From the NCBI GenBank assembly GCA_946902985.2, contig OX336397.1, forward strand, positions 152,761,890 through 152,825,889: DNA of 64,000 bases. The letters run 5' to 3'. A program made the position numbers and the translations under genes. Below the pieces are notes generated by a model, which saw only the letters and a list, made by a program, of their open reading frames with translations, ran no database searches and was not told the origin of the DNA. This document shows positions 10,822 to 22,680 of the stretch, in pieces (position 1 is the stretch's first letter; every line of letters begins with the position of its first letter). The stretch is from Meconema thalassinum (Eukaryota > Arthropoda > Insecta > Orthoptera > Tettigoniidae).

Positions 10822-13800
10822 CAGCCCTAGGGCCACCCCTGGGTAACGGGGTTAATAAGGGGTGGACATACATTACTGTGTTTGAAGCTATTTTCTGCGC
10901 TCCCTATATGACAGCCCTAGGGCCACCCCTGGGTAACGGGGTTAATAAGGGGTGGACATACATTATGGTGTTTGAAGCTATTTTCTGCGCCCCCTATATG
11001 ACAGCCCTAGGGCCACCCCAGGGTGACGGGGTTAATAAGGGGTGGACATATATTATAGTGTTTGAAGCTATTTTCTGCGCTCCCTATATGACAGCCCTAG
11101 GACCACCCCTGGGTAACGGGGTTAATAAGGGGTGGACATACATTATGGTGTTTGAAGCTATTTTCTGCGCTCCCTATATGACAGCCCTAGGGCCACCCCT
11201 GAGTAACGGGGTTAATAAGGGGAGGACATACATTATGGTGTTTGAAGCTATTTTCTGCGCTCCCTATATGACAGCCCTAGGGCCACCCCTGGGTAACGGG
11301 ATTAATAAGGGGTGGACATACATTATGGTGTTTGAATCTATTTTCTGCGCTCCCTATATGACAGCCCTAGGGCCACCCCAGGGTAACGGGGTTAATAAGG
11401 GGTGGACATACATTATGGTGTTTGAAGCTATTTTCTGCGCTCCCTATATGACAGCCCTAGGGCCACCCCAGGGTGACGGGGTTAATAAGGGGAGGACATA
11501 CATTATGGTGTTTGAAGCTATTTTCTGCGCTCCCTATATGACAGCCCTAGGGCCACCCCTGGGTAACGGGGTTAATAAGGGTTGGACATACATTATAGTG
11601 TTTGAAGCTATTTTCTGCGCCCCCTATATGACAGCCCCAGGGCCACCCCAGGGTGACGGGGTTAATAAGGGGAGGACATACATTATGGTGTTTGAAGCTA
11701 TTTTCTGCGCTCCCTATATGACAGCCCTAGGGCCACCCCTGGGTAACGGGGTTAATAAGGGGTGGACATACATTATGGTGTTTGAAGCTATTTTCTGCGC
11801 TCCCTATATGACAGCCCTAGGGCCACCCCTGGGTAACGGGGTAAATAAGGGGTGGACATACATTATGGTGTTTGAAGCTATTTTCTGCGCTCCCTATATG
11901 ACAGCCCTAGGGCCACCCCTGGGTAACGGGGTTAATAAGGGGTGGACATACATTATGGTGTTTGAAGCTATTTTCTGCGCTCCCTATATGACAGACCTAG
12001 GGCCGCCCCTGGGTAACGAGGTTAATAAGGGGTGGACATACATTATGGTGTTTGAAGCTATTTTCTGCGCTCCCTATATGACAGCCCTAGGGCCACCCCA
12101 GTGTGACGGGGTTAATAAGGGGTGGACATACATTATGGTGTTTGAAGCTATTTTCTGCGCTCCCTATATGACAGCCCTAGGGCCGCCCCTGGGTAACGGG
12201 GTTAATAAGGGGTGGACACACATTATGGTGTTTGAAGCTATTTTCTGCGCTCCCTATATGACAGCCCTAGGGCCGCCCCTGGGTAACGGGGTTAATAAGG
12301 GGAGGACATACATTATGGTGTTTGAAGCTATTTTCTGCGCTCTCTATATGACAGCCCTAGGGCCACCCCTGGGTAACGGGGTTAATAAGGGGTGGACATA
12401 CATTACGGTGTTTGAAGCTATTTTCTGCGCCCCCTATATGACAGCCCTAGGGCCGCCCCTGGGTAACGGGGTTAATAAGGGGTGGACATACATTATGGTG
12501 TTTGAAGCTATTTTCTGCGCCCCCTATATGACAGCCCCAGGACCACCCCTGGGTAACGGGGTTAATAAGGGGAGGACATACATTATGGTGTTTGAAGCTA
12601 TTTTCTGCGCCCCCTATATGACAGCCCTAGGGCCACCCCTGGGTAACGGGGTTAATAAGGGGTGGACATACATTATGGTGTTTGAAGCTATTTTCAGCGC
12701 TCTCTATATGACAGCCCTAGGGCCACCCCTGGGTAACGGGGTTAATAAGGGGTGGACATACGTTATGGTGTTTGAAGCTATTTTCTGCGCTCCCTATATG
12801 ACAACCCTAGGGCCACCCCTGGGTAACGGGGTTAATAAGGGGTGGACATACATTATGGTGTTTGAAGTTATTTTCTGCGCCCCCTATATGACAGCCCTAG
12901 GGCCATCCCTGGGTAACGGGGTTAATAAGGGGTGGACATACATTATGGTGTTTGAAGCTATTTTCTGCGCTCCCTATATGACAGCCCTAGGGCCACCCCT
13001 GGGTAACGGGGTTAATAAGGGGTGGACATACATTATGGTGTTTGAAGCTATTTTCTGCGCCCCCTATATGACAGCCCTAGGGCCACCCCTGTGTAACGGG
13101 GTTAATAAGGGGTGGACATACATTATGGTGTTTGAAGCTATTTTCTGCGCCCCCTATATGACAGCCCTAGGGCCACCCCTGGGTAAAGGGGTTAATAAGG
13201 GGTGGACATACATTATGGTGTTTGAAGCTATTTTCTGCGCTCCCTATATGACAGCCCTAGGGCCACCCCTGGGTAACGGGGTTAATAAGGGGTGGACATA
13301 CATTATGGTGTTTGAAGCTATTTTCTGCGCCCCCTATATGACAGCCCTAGGGCCACCCCTGGGTAACGGGGTTAATAAGGGGTGGACATACATTTTAGTG
13401 TTTGAAGCTATTTTCTGCGCTCTCTACATGACAGCCCTAGGGCCACCCCTGGGTAACGGGGTTAATAAGGGGTGGACATACATTATGGTGTTTGAAGCTA
13501 TTTTCTGCGCCCCCTATATGACAGCCCTAGGGCCACCCCTGGGTAACGGGGTTAATAAGGGGTGGACATACATTATGGTGTTTGAAGCTATTTTCTGCGC
13601 CCCCTATATGACAGCCCTAGGGCCACCCCAGGGTAACGGGGTTAATAAGGGGTGGACATACATTATGGTGTTTGAAGCTATTTTCTGCGCTCCCTATATG
13701 ACAGCCCTAGGGCCACCCCTGTGTAACGGGGTTAATAAGGGGTGGACATTCATTATGGTGTTTAAAGCTATTTTCTGCGCTCCCTATATGACAGCCCTAG

Positions 13801-14960
13801 GGCCACCCCTGGGTAACGGGGTTAATAAGGGGAGGACATACATTATGGTGTTTGAAGCTATTTTCTGCGCCCCCTATATGACAGCCCCAGGGCCAACCCA
13901 GGGTAACGGGGTTAATAAGGGGAGGACATACATTATGGTGTTTGAAGCTATTTTCTGCGCTCCCTATATGACAGCCCTAGGGCCACCCCTGGGTAACGGG
14001 GTTAATAAGGGGTGGACATACATTATGGTGTTTGAAGCTATTTTCTGCGCCCCCTATATGACAGCCCTAGGGCCACCCCTGGGTAACGGGGTTAATAAGG
14101 GGTGGACATACATTATGGTGTTTGAAGCTATTTTCTGCGCTCCCTATATGACAGCCTTAGGGCCACCCCTGGGTAACGGGGTTAATAAGGGGAGGACATA
14201 CATTACTGTGTTTGAAGCTATTTTCTGCGCTCCCTATATGACAGCCCTAGGGCCACCCCTGGGTAACGGGGTTAATAAGGGGTGGACATACATTATGGTG
14301 TTTGAAGCTATTTTCTGCGCTCCCTATATGACAGCCCTAGGGCCACCCCTGGGTAACGGGGTTAATAAGGGGTGGACATACATTACTGTGTTTGAAGCTA
14401 TTTTCTGCGCTCCCTATATGACAGCCCTAGGGCCACCCCTGGGTAACGGGGTTAATAAGGGGTGGACATACATTATGGTGTTTGAAGCTATTTTCTGCGC
14501 CCCCTATATGACAGCCCTAGGGCCACCCCAGGGTGACGGGGTTAATAAGGGGTGGACATACATTATAGTGTTTGAAGCTATTTTCTGCGCTCCCTATATG
14601 ACAGCCCTAGGACCACCCCTGGGTAACGGGGTTAATAAGGGGTGGACATACATTATGGTGTTTGAAGCTATTTTCTGCGCTCCCTATATGACAGCCCTAG
14701 GGCCACTCCTGAGTAACGGGGTTAATAAGGGGAGGACATACATTATGGTGTTTGAAGCTATTTTCTGCGCTCCCTATATGACAGCCCTAGGGCCACCCCT
14801 GGGTAACGGGATTAATAAGTGGTGGACATACATTATGGTGTTTGAAGCTATTTTCTGCGCTCCCTATATGACAGCCCTAGGGCCACCCCAGGGTAACGGG
14901 GTTAATAAGGGGTGGACATACATTATGGTGTTTGAAGCTATTTTCTGCGCTCCCTATATG
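7920..14960 (+). repeat. HOR-A, copy 2, incomplete, one extra monomer
   Basis: This follows copy 1 at an offset of 7,919 bp up to about 13,050. The offset then becomes 8,009 bp because one monomer is added in 13,051-13,230. After that it matches until about 14,960, where the monomer order departs from copy 1. Examples at the new offset are GTTTAAAG at 5,750 and 13,759, and GATTAATAAGTGG at 6,801 and 14,810. Around the added monomer it carries GTAAAGGGG (13,180s), which in copy 1 occurs at 7,690s in a different sub-block. That points to exchange between sub-blocks. Confidence 0.8.
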
Positions 14961-17900
14961 ACAGCCCTAGGGCCACCCCAGGGTGACGGGGTTAATAAGG
15001 GGAGGACATACATTATGGTGTTTGAAGCTATTTTCTGCGCTCCCTATATGACAGCCCTAGGGCCACCCCTGGGTAACGGGGTTAATAAGGGTTGGACATA
15101 CATTATAGTGTTTGAAGCTATTTTCTGCGCCCCCTATATGACAGCCCCAGGGCCACCCCAGGGTGACGGGGTTAATAAGGGGAGGACATACATTATGGTG
15201 TTTGAAGCTATTTTCTGCGCTCCCTATATGACAGCCCTAGGGCCACCCCTGGGTAACGGGGTTAATAAGGGGTGGACATACATTATGGTGTTTGAAGCTA
15301 TTTTCTGCGCTCCCTATATGACAGCCCTAGGGCCACCCCTGGGTAACGGGGTTAATAAGGGGTGGACATACATTATGGTGTTTGAAGCTATTTTCTGCGC
15401 TCCCTATATGACAGCCCTAGGGCCACCCCTGGGTAACGGGGTTAATAAGGGGTGGACATACATTATGGTGTTTGAAGCTATTTTCTGCGCTCCCTATATG
15501 ACAGCCCTAGGGCCGCCCCTGGGTAACGGGGTTAATAAGGGGTGGACATACATTATGGTGTTTGAAGCTATTTTCTGCGCTCCCTATATGACAGCCCTAG
15601 GGCCACCCCAGGGTGACGGGGTTAATAAGGGGTGGACATACATTATGGTGTTTGAAGCTATTTTCTGCGCTCCCTATATGACAGCCCTAGGGCCGCCCCT
15701 GGGTAACGGGGTTAATAAGGGGAGGACATACATTATGGTGTTTGAAGCTATTTTCTGCGCTCTCTATATGACAGCCCTAGGGCCACCCCTGGGTAACGGG
15801 GTTAATAAGGGGTGGACATACATTATGGTGTTTGAAGCTATTTTCTGCGCCCCCTATATGACAGCCCTTGGGCCACCCCTGGGTAACGGGGTTAATAAGG
15901 GGTGGACATACATTACTGTGTTTGAAGCTATTTTCTGCGCTCCCTATATGACAGCCCTAAAGCCACCCCTGGGTAACGGGGTTAATAAGGGGTGGACATA
16001 CATTATGGTGTTTGAAGCTATTTTCTGCGCTCCCTATATGACAGCCCTAGGGCCACCCCTGGGTAACGGGGTTAATAAGGGGAGGACATACATTATGGTG
16101 TTTGAAGCTATTTTCTGCGCTCCCTATATGACAGCCCTAGGGCCACCCCTGGGTAACGGGGTTAATAAGGGGTGGACATACATTATGGTGTTTGAAGCTA
16201 TTTTCTGCGCTCCCTATATGACAGCCCCAGGGCCACCCCTGGGTAACGGGGTTAATAAGGGGAGGACATACATTATGGTGTTTGAAGCTATTTTCTGCGC
16301 TCCCTATATGACAGCCCTAGGACCACCCCTGGGTAACGGGGTTAATAAGGGGTGGACATACATTATATTGTTTGAAGCTATTTTCTGCGCTCCCTATATG
16401 ACAGCCCTAGGGCCACCCCTGGGTAACGGGGTTAATAAGGGGTGGACATACATTATGCTGTTTGAAGCTATTTTCTGCGCTCCCTATATAACAGCCCTAG
16501 GGCCACCCATGGGTAACGGGGTTAATAAGGGGTGGACATACATTATGGTGTTTGAAGCTATTTTCTGCGCTCCCTATATGACAGCCCTAGGGCCACCCCT
16601 GGGTAACGGGGTTAATAAGGGGTGGACATACATTATGGTGTTTGAAGCTATTTTCTGCGCTCCCTATATGACAGCCCTAGGGCCACCCCCGGGGTAACGG
16701 GGTTAATAAGGGTTGGACATACATTATGGTGTTTGAAGCTATTTTCTGCGCTCCCTATATGACAGCCCTAGGGCCACCCCTGGGTAACGGGGTTAATAAG
16801 GGGTGGACATACATTATGGTGTTTGAAGCTATTTTCTGCGCCCCCCATATGACAATCCTAGGGCCACCCCTGGGTAACGGGGTTAATAAGGGGTGGACAT
16901 ACATTATGGTGTTTGAAGCTATTTTCTGCGCCCCCTATATGACAGCCCTAGGGCCACCCCTGGGTAACGGGGTTAATAAGGGGTGGACATACATTATGGT
17001 GTTTGAAGCTATTTTCTGCGCTCCCTATATGACAGCCCTAGGGCCACCCCTGGGTAACGGGGTTAATAAGGGGTGGACATACATTATGGTGTTTGAAGCT
17101 ATTTTCTGCGCTCCCTATATGACAGCCCTAGGGCCGCCCCTGGGTAACGGGGTTAATAAGGGGTGGACATACATTATGGTGTTTGAAGCTATTTTCTGCG
17201 CTCCCTATATGACAGCCCTAGGGCCACCCCTGGGTAACGGGGTTAATAAGGGGAGGACATACATTATGGTGTTTGAAGCTATTTTCTGCGCCCCCTATAT
17301 GACAGCCCTAGGGCCACCCCTGGGTAACGGGGTTAATAAGGGGAGGACATACATTATGGTGTTTGAAGCTATTTTCTGCGCTCCCTATATGACGGCCCTA
17401 GGGCCACCCCTGGGTAACGGGGTTAATAAGGGGAGGACATACATTATGGTGTTTGAAGCTATTTTCTGCGCCCCTTATATGACAGCCCTAGGGCCACCCC
17501 TGGGTAACGGGGTTAATAAGGGGTGGACATACATTATGGTGTTTGAAGCTATTTTCTGCGCTCCCTATATGACAGCCCTAGGGCCACCCCCGGGTAACGG
17601 GGTTAATAAGGGGAGGACATACATTATGGTGTTTGAAGCTATTTTCTGCGCCCCCCATATGACAGCCCTAGGGCCACCCCTGGGTAACGGGGTTAATAAG
17701 AGGTGGACATACATTATAGTGTTTGAAGCTATTTTCTGCGCCCCCTATATGACAGCCCCAGGGCCGCCCCAGGGTAACGGGGTTAATAAGGGGTGGACAT
17801 ACATTATGGTGTTTGAAGCTATTTTCTGCGCCCCCTATATGACAGCCCTAGGGCCGCCCCAGGGTAACGGGGTTAATAAGGGGTGGACATACATTATAGT

Positions 17901-18450
17901 GTTTGAAGCTATTTTCTGCGCTCCCTATATGACAGCCCTAGGGCCACCCCAGGGTAACGGGGTTAATAAGGGGAGGACATACATTATGGTGTTTGAAGCT
18001 ATTTTCTGCGCCCCCTATATGACAGCCCTAGGGCCGCCCCAGGGTAACGGGGTTAATAAAGGGTGGACATACATTATAGTGTTTGAAGCTATTTTCTGCG
18101 CTCCCTATATGACAGCCCTAGGGCCACCCCTGGGTAACGGGGTTAATAAGGGGAGGGCATACATTATGGTGTTTGAAGCTATTTTCTGCGCTCCCTATAT
18201 GACAGCCCTAGGGCCACCCCAGGGTAACGGGGTTAATAAGGGGAGGACATACATTATGGTGTTTGAAGCTATTTTCTGCGCCCCCTATATGACAGCCCTA
18301 GGGCCACCCCAGGGTAACGGGGTTAATAAGGGGAGGACATACATTATGGTGTTTGAAGCTATTTTCTGCGCCCCCTATATGACAGCCCTAGGGCCACCCC
18401 TGGGTAACGGGGTTAATAAGGGGTGGACATACATTATGGTGTTTGAAGCT
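14040..18450 (+). repeat. HOR-B, copy 1 (4,411 bp, 49 monomers plus one base)
   Basis: Markers recur 4,411 bp downstream: GATTAATAAGTGG at 14,810 and 19,221, with the surrounding order of CAGGGTGACGG and ATTATAGTG monomers. The extra base is an insertion in the CCCCTGGG motif at about 16,690, giving CCCCCGGGG. The left 0.9 kb overlaps the end of HOR-A copy 2, so this unit was assembled from A-type monomers joined to a newer block that includes ATTATATTG (16,361), ATTATGCTG (16,451), CCCCCATATGACAATCC (about 16,845) and AAGAGGTGG (about 17,700). Confidence 0.75.
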
Positions 18451-21400
18451 ATTTTCTGCGCCCCCTATATGACAGCCCTAGGGCCACCCCTGGGTAACGG
18501 GGTTAATAAGGGGTGGACATACATTATGGTGTTTGAAGCTATTTTCTGCGCTCCCTATATGACAGCCTTAGGGCCACCCCTGGGTAACGGGGTTAATAAG
18601 GGGAGGACATACATTACTGTGTTTGAAGCTATTTTCTGCGCTCCCTATATGACAGCCCTAGGGCCACCCCTGGGTAACGGGGTTAATAAGGGGTGGACAT
18701 ACATTATGGTGTTTGAAGCTATTTTCTGCGCTCCCTATATGACAGCCCTAGGGCCACCCCTGGGTAACGGGGTTAATAAGGGGTGGACATACATTACTGT
18801 GTTTGAAGCTATTTTCAGCGCTCCCTATATGACAGCCCTAGGGCCACCCCTGGGTAACGGGGTTAATAAGGGGTGGACATACATTATGGTGTTTGAAGCT
18901 ATTTTCTGCGCCCCCTATATGACAGCCCTAGGGCCACCCCAGGGTGACGGGGTTAATAAGGGGTGGACATACATTATAGTGTTTGAAGCTATTTTCTGCG
19001 CTCCCTATATGACAGCCCTAGGACCACCCCTGGGTAACGGGGTTAATAAGGGGTGGACATACATTATGGTGTTTGAAGCTATTTTCTGCGCTCCCTATAT
19101 GACAGCCCTAGGGCCACTCCTGAGTAACGGGGTTAATAAGGGGAGGACATACATTATGGTGTTTGAAGCTATTTTCTGCGCTCCCTATATGACAGCCCTA
19201 GGGCCACCCCTGGGTAACGGGATTAATAAGTGGTGGACATACATTATGGTGTTTGAAGCTATTTTCTGCGCTCCCTATATGACAGCCCTAGGGCCACCCC
19301 AGGGTAACGGGGTTAATAAGGGGTGGACATACATTATGGTGTTTGAAGCTATTTTCTGCGCTCCCTATATGACAGCCCTAGGGCCACCCCAGGGTGACGG
19401 GGTTAATAAGGGGAGGACATACATTATGGTGTTTGAAGCTATTTTCTGCGCTCCCTATATGACAGCCCTAGGGCCACCCCTGGGTAACGGGGTTAATAAG
19501 GGTTGGACATACATTATAGTGTTTGAAGCTATTTTCTGCGCCCCCTATATGACAGCCCCAGGGCCACCCCAGGGTGACGGGGTTAATAAGGGGAGGACAT
19601 ACATTATGGTGTTTGAAGCTATTTTCTGCGCTCCCTATATGACAGCCCTAGGGCCACCCCTGGGTAACGGGGTTAATAAGGGGTGGACATACATTATGGT
19701 GTTTGAAGCTATTTTCTGCGCTCCCTATATGACAGCCCTAGGGCCACCCCTGGGTAACGGGGTTAATAAGGGGTGGACATACATTATGGTGTTTGAAGCT
19801 ATTTTCTGCGCTCCTTATATGACAGCCCTAGGGCCACCCCTGGGTAACGGGGTTAATAAGGGGTGGACATACATTATGGTGTTTGAAGCTATTTTCTGCG
19901 CTCCCTATATGACAGCCCTAGGGCCGCCCCTGGGTAACGGGGTTAATAAGGGGTGGACATACATTATGGTGTTTGAAGCTATTTTCTGCGCTCCCTATAT
20001 GACAGCCCTAGGGCCACCCCAGGGTGACGGGGTTAATAAGGGGTGGACATACATTATGGTGTTTGAAGCTATTTTCTGCGCTCCCTATATGACAGCCCTA
20101 GGGCCGCCCCTGGGTAACGGGGTTAATAAGGGGTGGACACACATTATGGTGTTTGAAGCTATTTTCTGCGCTCCCTATATGACAGCCCTAGGGCCGCCCC
20201 TGGGTAACGGGGTTAATAAGGGGAGGACATACATTATGGTGTTTGAAGCTATTTTCTGCGCTCTCTATATGACAGCCCTAGGGCCACCCCTGGGTAACGG
20301 GGTTAATAAGGGGTGGACATACATTATGGTGTTTGAAGCTATTTTCTGCGCCCCCTATATGACAGCCCTAGGGCCACCCCTGGGTAACGGGGTTAATAAG
20401 GGGTGGACATACATTACTGTGTTTGAAGCTATTTTCTGCGCTCCCTATATAACAGCCCTAGGGCCACCCCTGGGTAACGGGGTTAATAAGGGGTGGACAT
20501 ACATTATGGTGTTTGAAGCTATTTTCTGCGCTCCCTATATGACAGCCCTAGGGCCACCCCTGGGTAACGGGGTTAATAAGGGGAGGACATACATTATGGT
20601 GTTTGAAGCTATTTTCTGCGCTCCCTATATGACAGCCCTAGGGCCACCCCTGGGTAACGGGGTTAATAAGGGGTGGACATACATTATGGTGTTTGAAGCT
20701 TTTTTTCTGCGCTCCCTATATGACAGCCCCAGGGCCACCCCTGGGTAACGGGGTTAATAAGGGGAGGACATACATTATGGTGTTTGAAGCTATTTTCTGC
20801 GCTCCCAATATGACAGCCCTAGGACCACCCCTGGGTAACGGGGTTAATAAGGGGTGGACATACATTATATTGTTTGAAGCTATTTTCTGCGCTCCCTATA
20901 TGACAGCCCTAGGGCCACCCCTGGGTAACGGGGTTAATAAGGGGTGGACATACATTATGCTGTTTGAAGCTATTTTCTGCGCTCCCTATATAACAGCCCT
21001 AGGGCCACCCCTGGGTAACGGGGTTAATAAGGGGTGGACATACATTATGGTGTTTGAAGCTATTTTCTGCGCTCCCTATATGACAGCCCTAGGGCCACCC
21101 CTGGGTAACGGGGTTAATAAGGGGTGGACATACATTATGGTGTTTGAAGCTATTTTCTGCGCCCCCTATATGACAGCCCTAGGGCCACCCCTGGGTAACG
21201 GGGTTAATAAGGGGTGGACATACATTATGGTGTTTGAAGCTATTTTCTGCGCTCCCTATATGACAGCCCTAGGGCCACCCCTGGGTAACGGGGTTAATAA
21301 GGGGTGGACATACATTATGGTGTTTGAAGCTATTTTCTGCGCTCCCTATATGACAGCCCTAGGGCCGCCCCTGGGTAACGGGGTTAATAAGGGGTGGACA

Positions 21401-22680
21401 TACATTATGGTGTTTGAAGCTATTTTCTGCGCTCCCTATATGACAGCCCTAGGGCCACCCCTGGGTAACGGGGTTAATAAGGGGAGGACATACATTATGG
21501 TGTTTGAAGCTATTTTCTGCGCCCCCTATATGACAGCCCTAGGGCCACCCCTGGGTAACGGGGTTAATAAGGGGAGGACATACATTATGGTGTTTGAAGC
21601 TATTTTCTGCGCTCCCTATATGACAGCCCTAGGGCCACCCCTGGGTAACGGGGTTAATAAGGGGAGGACATACATTATGGTGTTTGAAGCTATTTTCTGC
21701 GCCCCTTATATGACAGCCCTAGGGCCACCCCTGGGTAACGGGGTTAATAAGGGGTGGACATACATTATGGTGTTTGAAGCTATTTTCTGCGCTCCCTATA
21801 TGACAGCCCTAGGGCCACCCCCGGGTAACGGGGTTAATAAGGGGAGGACATACATTATGGTGTTTGAAGCTATTTTCTGCGCCCCCCATATGACAGCCCT
21901 AGGGCCACCCCTGGGTAACGGGGTTAATAAGAGGTGGACATACATTATAGTGTTTGAAGCTATTTTCTGCGCCCCCTATATGACAGCCCCAGGGCCGCCC
22001 CAGGGTAACGGGGTTAATAAGGGGTGGACATACATTATGGTGTTTGAAGCTATTTTCTGCGCCCCCTATATGACAGCCCTAGGGCCGCCCCAGGGTAACG
22101 GGGTTAATAAGGGGTGGACATACATTATAGTGTTTGAAGCTATTTTCTGCGCTCCCTATATGACAGCCCTAGGGCCACCCCAGGGTAACGGGGTTAATAA
22201 GGGGAGGACATACATTATGGTGTTTGAAGCTATTTTCTGCGCCCCCTATATGACAGCCCTAGGGCCGCCCCAGGGTAACGGGGTTAATAAGGGGTGGACA
22301 TACATTATAGTGTTTGAAGCTATTTTCTGCGCTCCCTATATGACAGCCCTAGGGCCACCCCTGGGTAACGGGGTTAATAAGGGGAGGGCATACATTATGG
22401 TGTTTGAAGCTATTTTCTGCGCTCCCTATATGACAGCCCTAGGGCCACCCCAGGGTAACGGGGTTAATAAGGGGAGGACATACATTATGGTGTTTGAAGC
22501 TATTTTCTGCGCCCCCTATATGACAGCCCTAGGGCCACCCCAGGGTAACGGGGTTAATAAGGGGAGGACATACATTATGGTGTTTGAAGCTATTTTCTGC
22601 GCCCCCTATATGACAGCCCTAGGGCCACCCCTGGGTAACGGGGTTAATAAGGGGTGGACATACATTATGGTGTTTGAAGC
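18451..22680 (+). repeat. HOR-B, copy 2 (4,231-4,502-bp offsets)
   Basis: This lies in tandem with copy 1. The offset starts at 4,411 bp, rises to 4,502 bp after one extra monomer with GGACACACATT at about 20,091-20,180 and a one-base insertion near 20,701 (a run of T replaces ATTTT), and then falls to 4,231 bp after three monomers present in copy 1 are missing. The AAGAGGTGG monomers (17,701 and 21,932) and the GGAGGGCAT monomers (18,151 and 22,382) are both 4,231 bp apart. The CCCCCGGGG insertion of copy 1 is not found here. Confidence 0.7.

Noticed and set aside
16685..16700. CCCCCGGGG as a regulatory palindrome
   Set aside because: It is a one-base insertion variant found twice (16,690 and 29,110) and is better read as a duplication marker.
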